From Planctomycetaceae bacterium (GTDB lineage: Bacteria; Planctomycetota; Planctomycetia; Pirellulales; Thermoguttaceae), in NCBI GenBank assembly GCA_031282385.1, contig JAITDV010000370.1:1-19033 (forward strand): DNA of 19,033 nucleotides. The letters are read 5' to 3'. Below are positions 17,780 to 19,033 of this stretch, piece by piece; position 1 is the first letter of the stretch, and every line of letters begins with the position of its first letter. Position numbers and translations under genes: made by a program. Under the pieces are notes generated by a model. It had not been told where the DNA came from and did not search any database. It worked only from the letters and a program-made list of their open reading frames with translations.

Positions 17780-17808
17780 TGTATAAAAGTTAATATTGTA
17801 CTTGTAAA
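17780..17808 (-). promoter_or_regulatory. Promoter of the methyltransferase, predicting a leaderless mRNA
   Basis: On the minus strand, TTTACA (17803-17808), a 17-nt spacer, then TATACA (17780-17785). Only five bases separate the -10 box from the ATG at 17774, so the transcript should start at or next to the A of the start codon. No ribosome binding site lies upstream of this ATG, which fits. Confidence 0.55.
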
Positions 17809-18540
17809 TTATGTTTTGTATGAACACTACCGCGTGCCAATACTTAAAAAATCTAACAAGTTTCACAAGTTGTTAAAAATTAAATCAGAATCTTTTAAGA
17901 GCAGAAATATAGTAAGTTATTTTTAGTTATTTAATTTTGAACAAACGCGTTGTTATTTTTTCTATCGCAATTTTCTGTTATGCCAGATGTACTTGTTGTT
18001 CTGAGGTTTTTCTTGATTGTAGATCGACGGGGTTGGTTAGACCTAGTGCGGCTCGGTATCCATCGGAATGAAAATGTTGCACTTATTCTTGAAATAACAA
18101 TAATTGTGAAGTTCTCTTTTTTTTCAAACGTTTTTGTTTTGGCTTAAAATTCAAAACGAGTGCTTCAAGCATTGCGGAACAGTTGGATTCTTTTGCTCCG
18201 ACATGATAAAATGTTCCTTTATAATAACGTAAAAATGTTTCCACAATGATTTCAATGTTACATTTTAGATTGGTAAACGTATTGAAACTTTTCCTAGTGT
18301 TCATAGGCTGGTGCTGGAAGCCTGCGAGCAAAAACTTGCGATCTGATTCAAATTATTTCGAGCCATTCTACGGCGGTATAAGAAAAACACAAGAGAGAGT
18401 TTTAGATGTAAACGATATAACTTTTCATAATATTTCAGCGGATTTAGTGTTTCGAGTTAATGTAACTATTCAGTTGCGGGCTTCAATTGTTTAAGAAAAA
18501 GTGGGTGGTTAGTGGATAGGAACTAAGCAGACTAAAACGC
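17809..18540. other. AT-rich stretch without a supported gene
   Basis: Only short open frames occur here: plus-strand 17950-18147 and 18246-18494, and minus-strand 18083-18304 from its first ATG. None has a ribosome binding site or a family I recognise, and they overlap on opposite strands. The minus-strand one ends in a Lys-rich tail (FKPKQKRLKKK) and could be a remnant of something real. I would treat the region as intergenic or decayed sequence between the methyltransferase promoter and the inverted repeat. Confidence 0.5.
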
Positions 18541-18859
18541 AACGTTCTAAAATAAACAACCCTTATTTATCCAATTTCCATTAGTAGCAGACAACGCCCT
18601 AAAAAATGCGTCTTATGCTCCTATTCTTTCGATGGTGAATTTAAGACAAAAATATATACTTGGAACGCGGGCGTCTCACCTGCCGTAACAAAATAACGTT
18701 CCATAGTTTCATGCAAGCGGTACACCTGCGTTCCTAAAACTTTCAGGGTGTATTAAACTCAAATAAAACATAACGGCATAAGGGCGCGTTTGGGGAGAGG
18801 GGGAAATTTTGGCTACTAATGGTAATTTGACAAATAAGGGTTGGAATATTAGAGCCGTT
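18541..18859. mobile_element. MITE-like long imperfect inverted repeat
   Basis: Two arms face each other around about 18700. The strongest part is 18557-18588 against the reverse complement of 18812-18843: 29 of 32 positions match. Similarity continues outward (18541-18556 with 18844-18859, with one gap) and inward: AATGCGTCTTATGC at 18605-18618 resembles the complement of 18773-18787, and GGAACGC at 18662 pairs with GCGTTCC ending at 18735. The loop is about 30 nt (18683-18713). There is no transposase, so a non-autonomous miniature element or a long hairpin is the best reading. I could not see a clear target-site duplication. Confidence 0.6.
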
Positions 18860-19033
18860 CGGAAAATTATGTTGTTCCGCGCGGCATTATTGGGCTTGGG
18901 TAACAGAATTGTTGACGATATAAACATACGAGTGAATAGTTAGTTGTCCCTAAAAAAGTCTTTTTGTTGTTTTAATGGTAGCCAACTTGTTCGCGGCGAG
19001 TTCGTTTGAGCATCTGAATGGGTACACCTTGTC
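18860..19033. other. Right edge, nothing recognised
   Basis: I see no supported gene, RNA or repeat. A short T-rich stretch at about 18958-18976 (AAGTCTTTTTGTTGTTTT) is not preceded by a stem that I can find. Confidence 0.4.

Noticed and set aside
18083..18331. Minus-strand small basic protein with a Lys-rich tail
   Set aside because: The first codon would be TTG and the first ATG (18304) has no ribosome binding site; no family recognised.
18709..18927. Minus-strand open frame of 72 codons at the right end
   Set aside because: It spans one arm of the inverted repeat, and its sequence follows from the repeat, not from a protein family.

Overview
The window is dominated by one giant gene on the minus strand. 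It is open in a single frame from an ATG at 15800 to the left edge of the window, which gives at least 5266 codons; the 3' end lies outside. The N-terminus carries LEPREMLS, a match to the LEPR-x-LL signature known from giant secreted or surface proteins, above all of Planctomycetota. The tandem Calx-beta, PKD, Ig/cadherin-like and choice-of-anchor modules fit the same picture. My best guess is a low-GC planctomycete or a relative, possibly a metagenomic genome. That assignment is inference: no rRNA or housekeeping gene is present to confirm it.

The giant protein reads from right to left. It starts with a short basic N-terminus and the LEPR motif (about 15666-15800), followed by about twelve Calx-beta repeats (about 10915-15660). 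Next come four pairs of PKD domains, and three of the pairs have an extra domain of about 115-125 residues inserted between the two PKDs (about 7555-10912). After these lie a non-repetitive beta-rich stretch (about 6730-7555), a few Ig/cadherin-like repeats, a choice-of-anchor-L-like domain (about 5190-5990), and about 18 Ig/cadherin-like repeats of roughly 90 residues that run off the left edge. I checked the frame at more than ten places along the gene and found no frameshift or internal stop. The protein is presumably exported and works as a calcium-binding adhesin or a structural surface protein.

To the right, and visibly more AT-rich, is the remnant of a type II restriction-modification island on the same strand. 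A complete beta-class DNA methyltransferase (16803-17774) appears to be transcribed as a leaderless mRNA. Just downstream is a gene broken by at least five frameshifts, three of them clearly in homopolymer runs, whose fragments join into one protein that is probably the cognate restriction endonuclease (15962-16766). The expected state is an orphan methylase with a dead nuclease.

The right end (17809-19033) has no gene I can support. It contains a striking imperfect inverted repeat of about 315 bp (18541-18859) whose 32-bp segments match at 29 positions, consistent with a MITE-like non-autonomous element.
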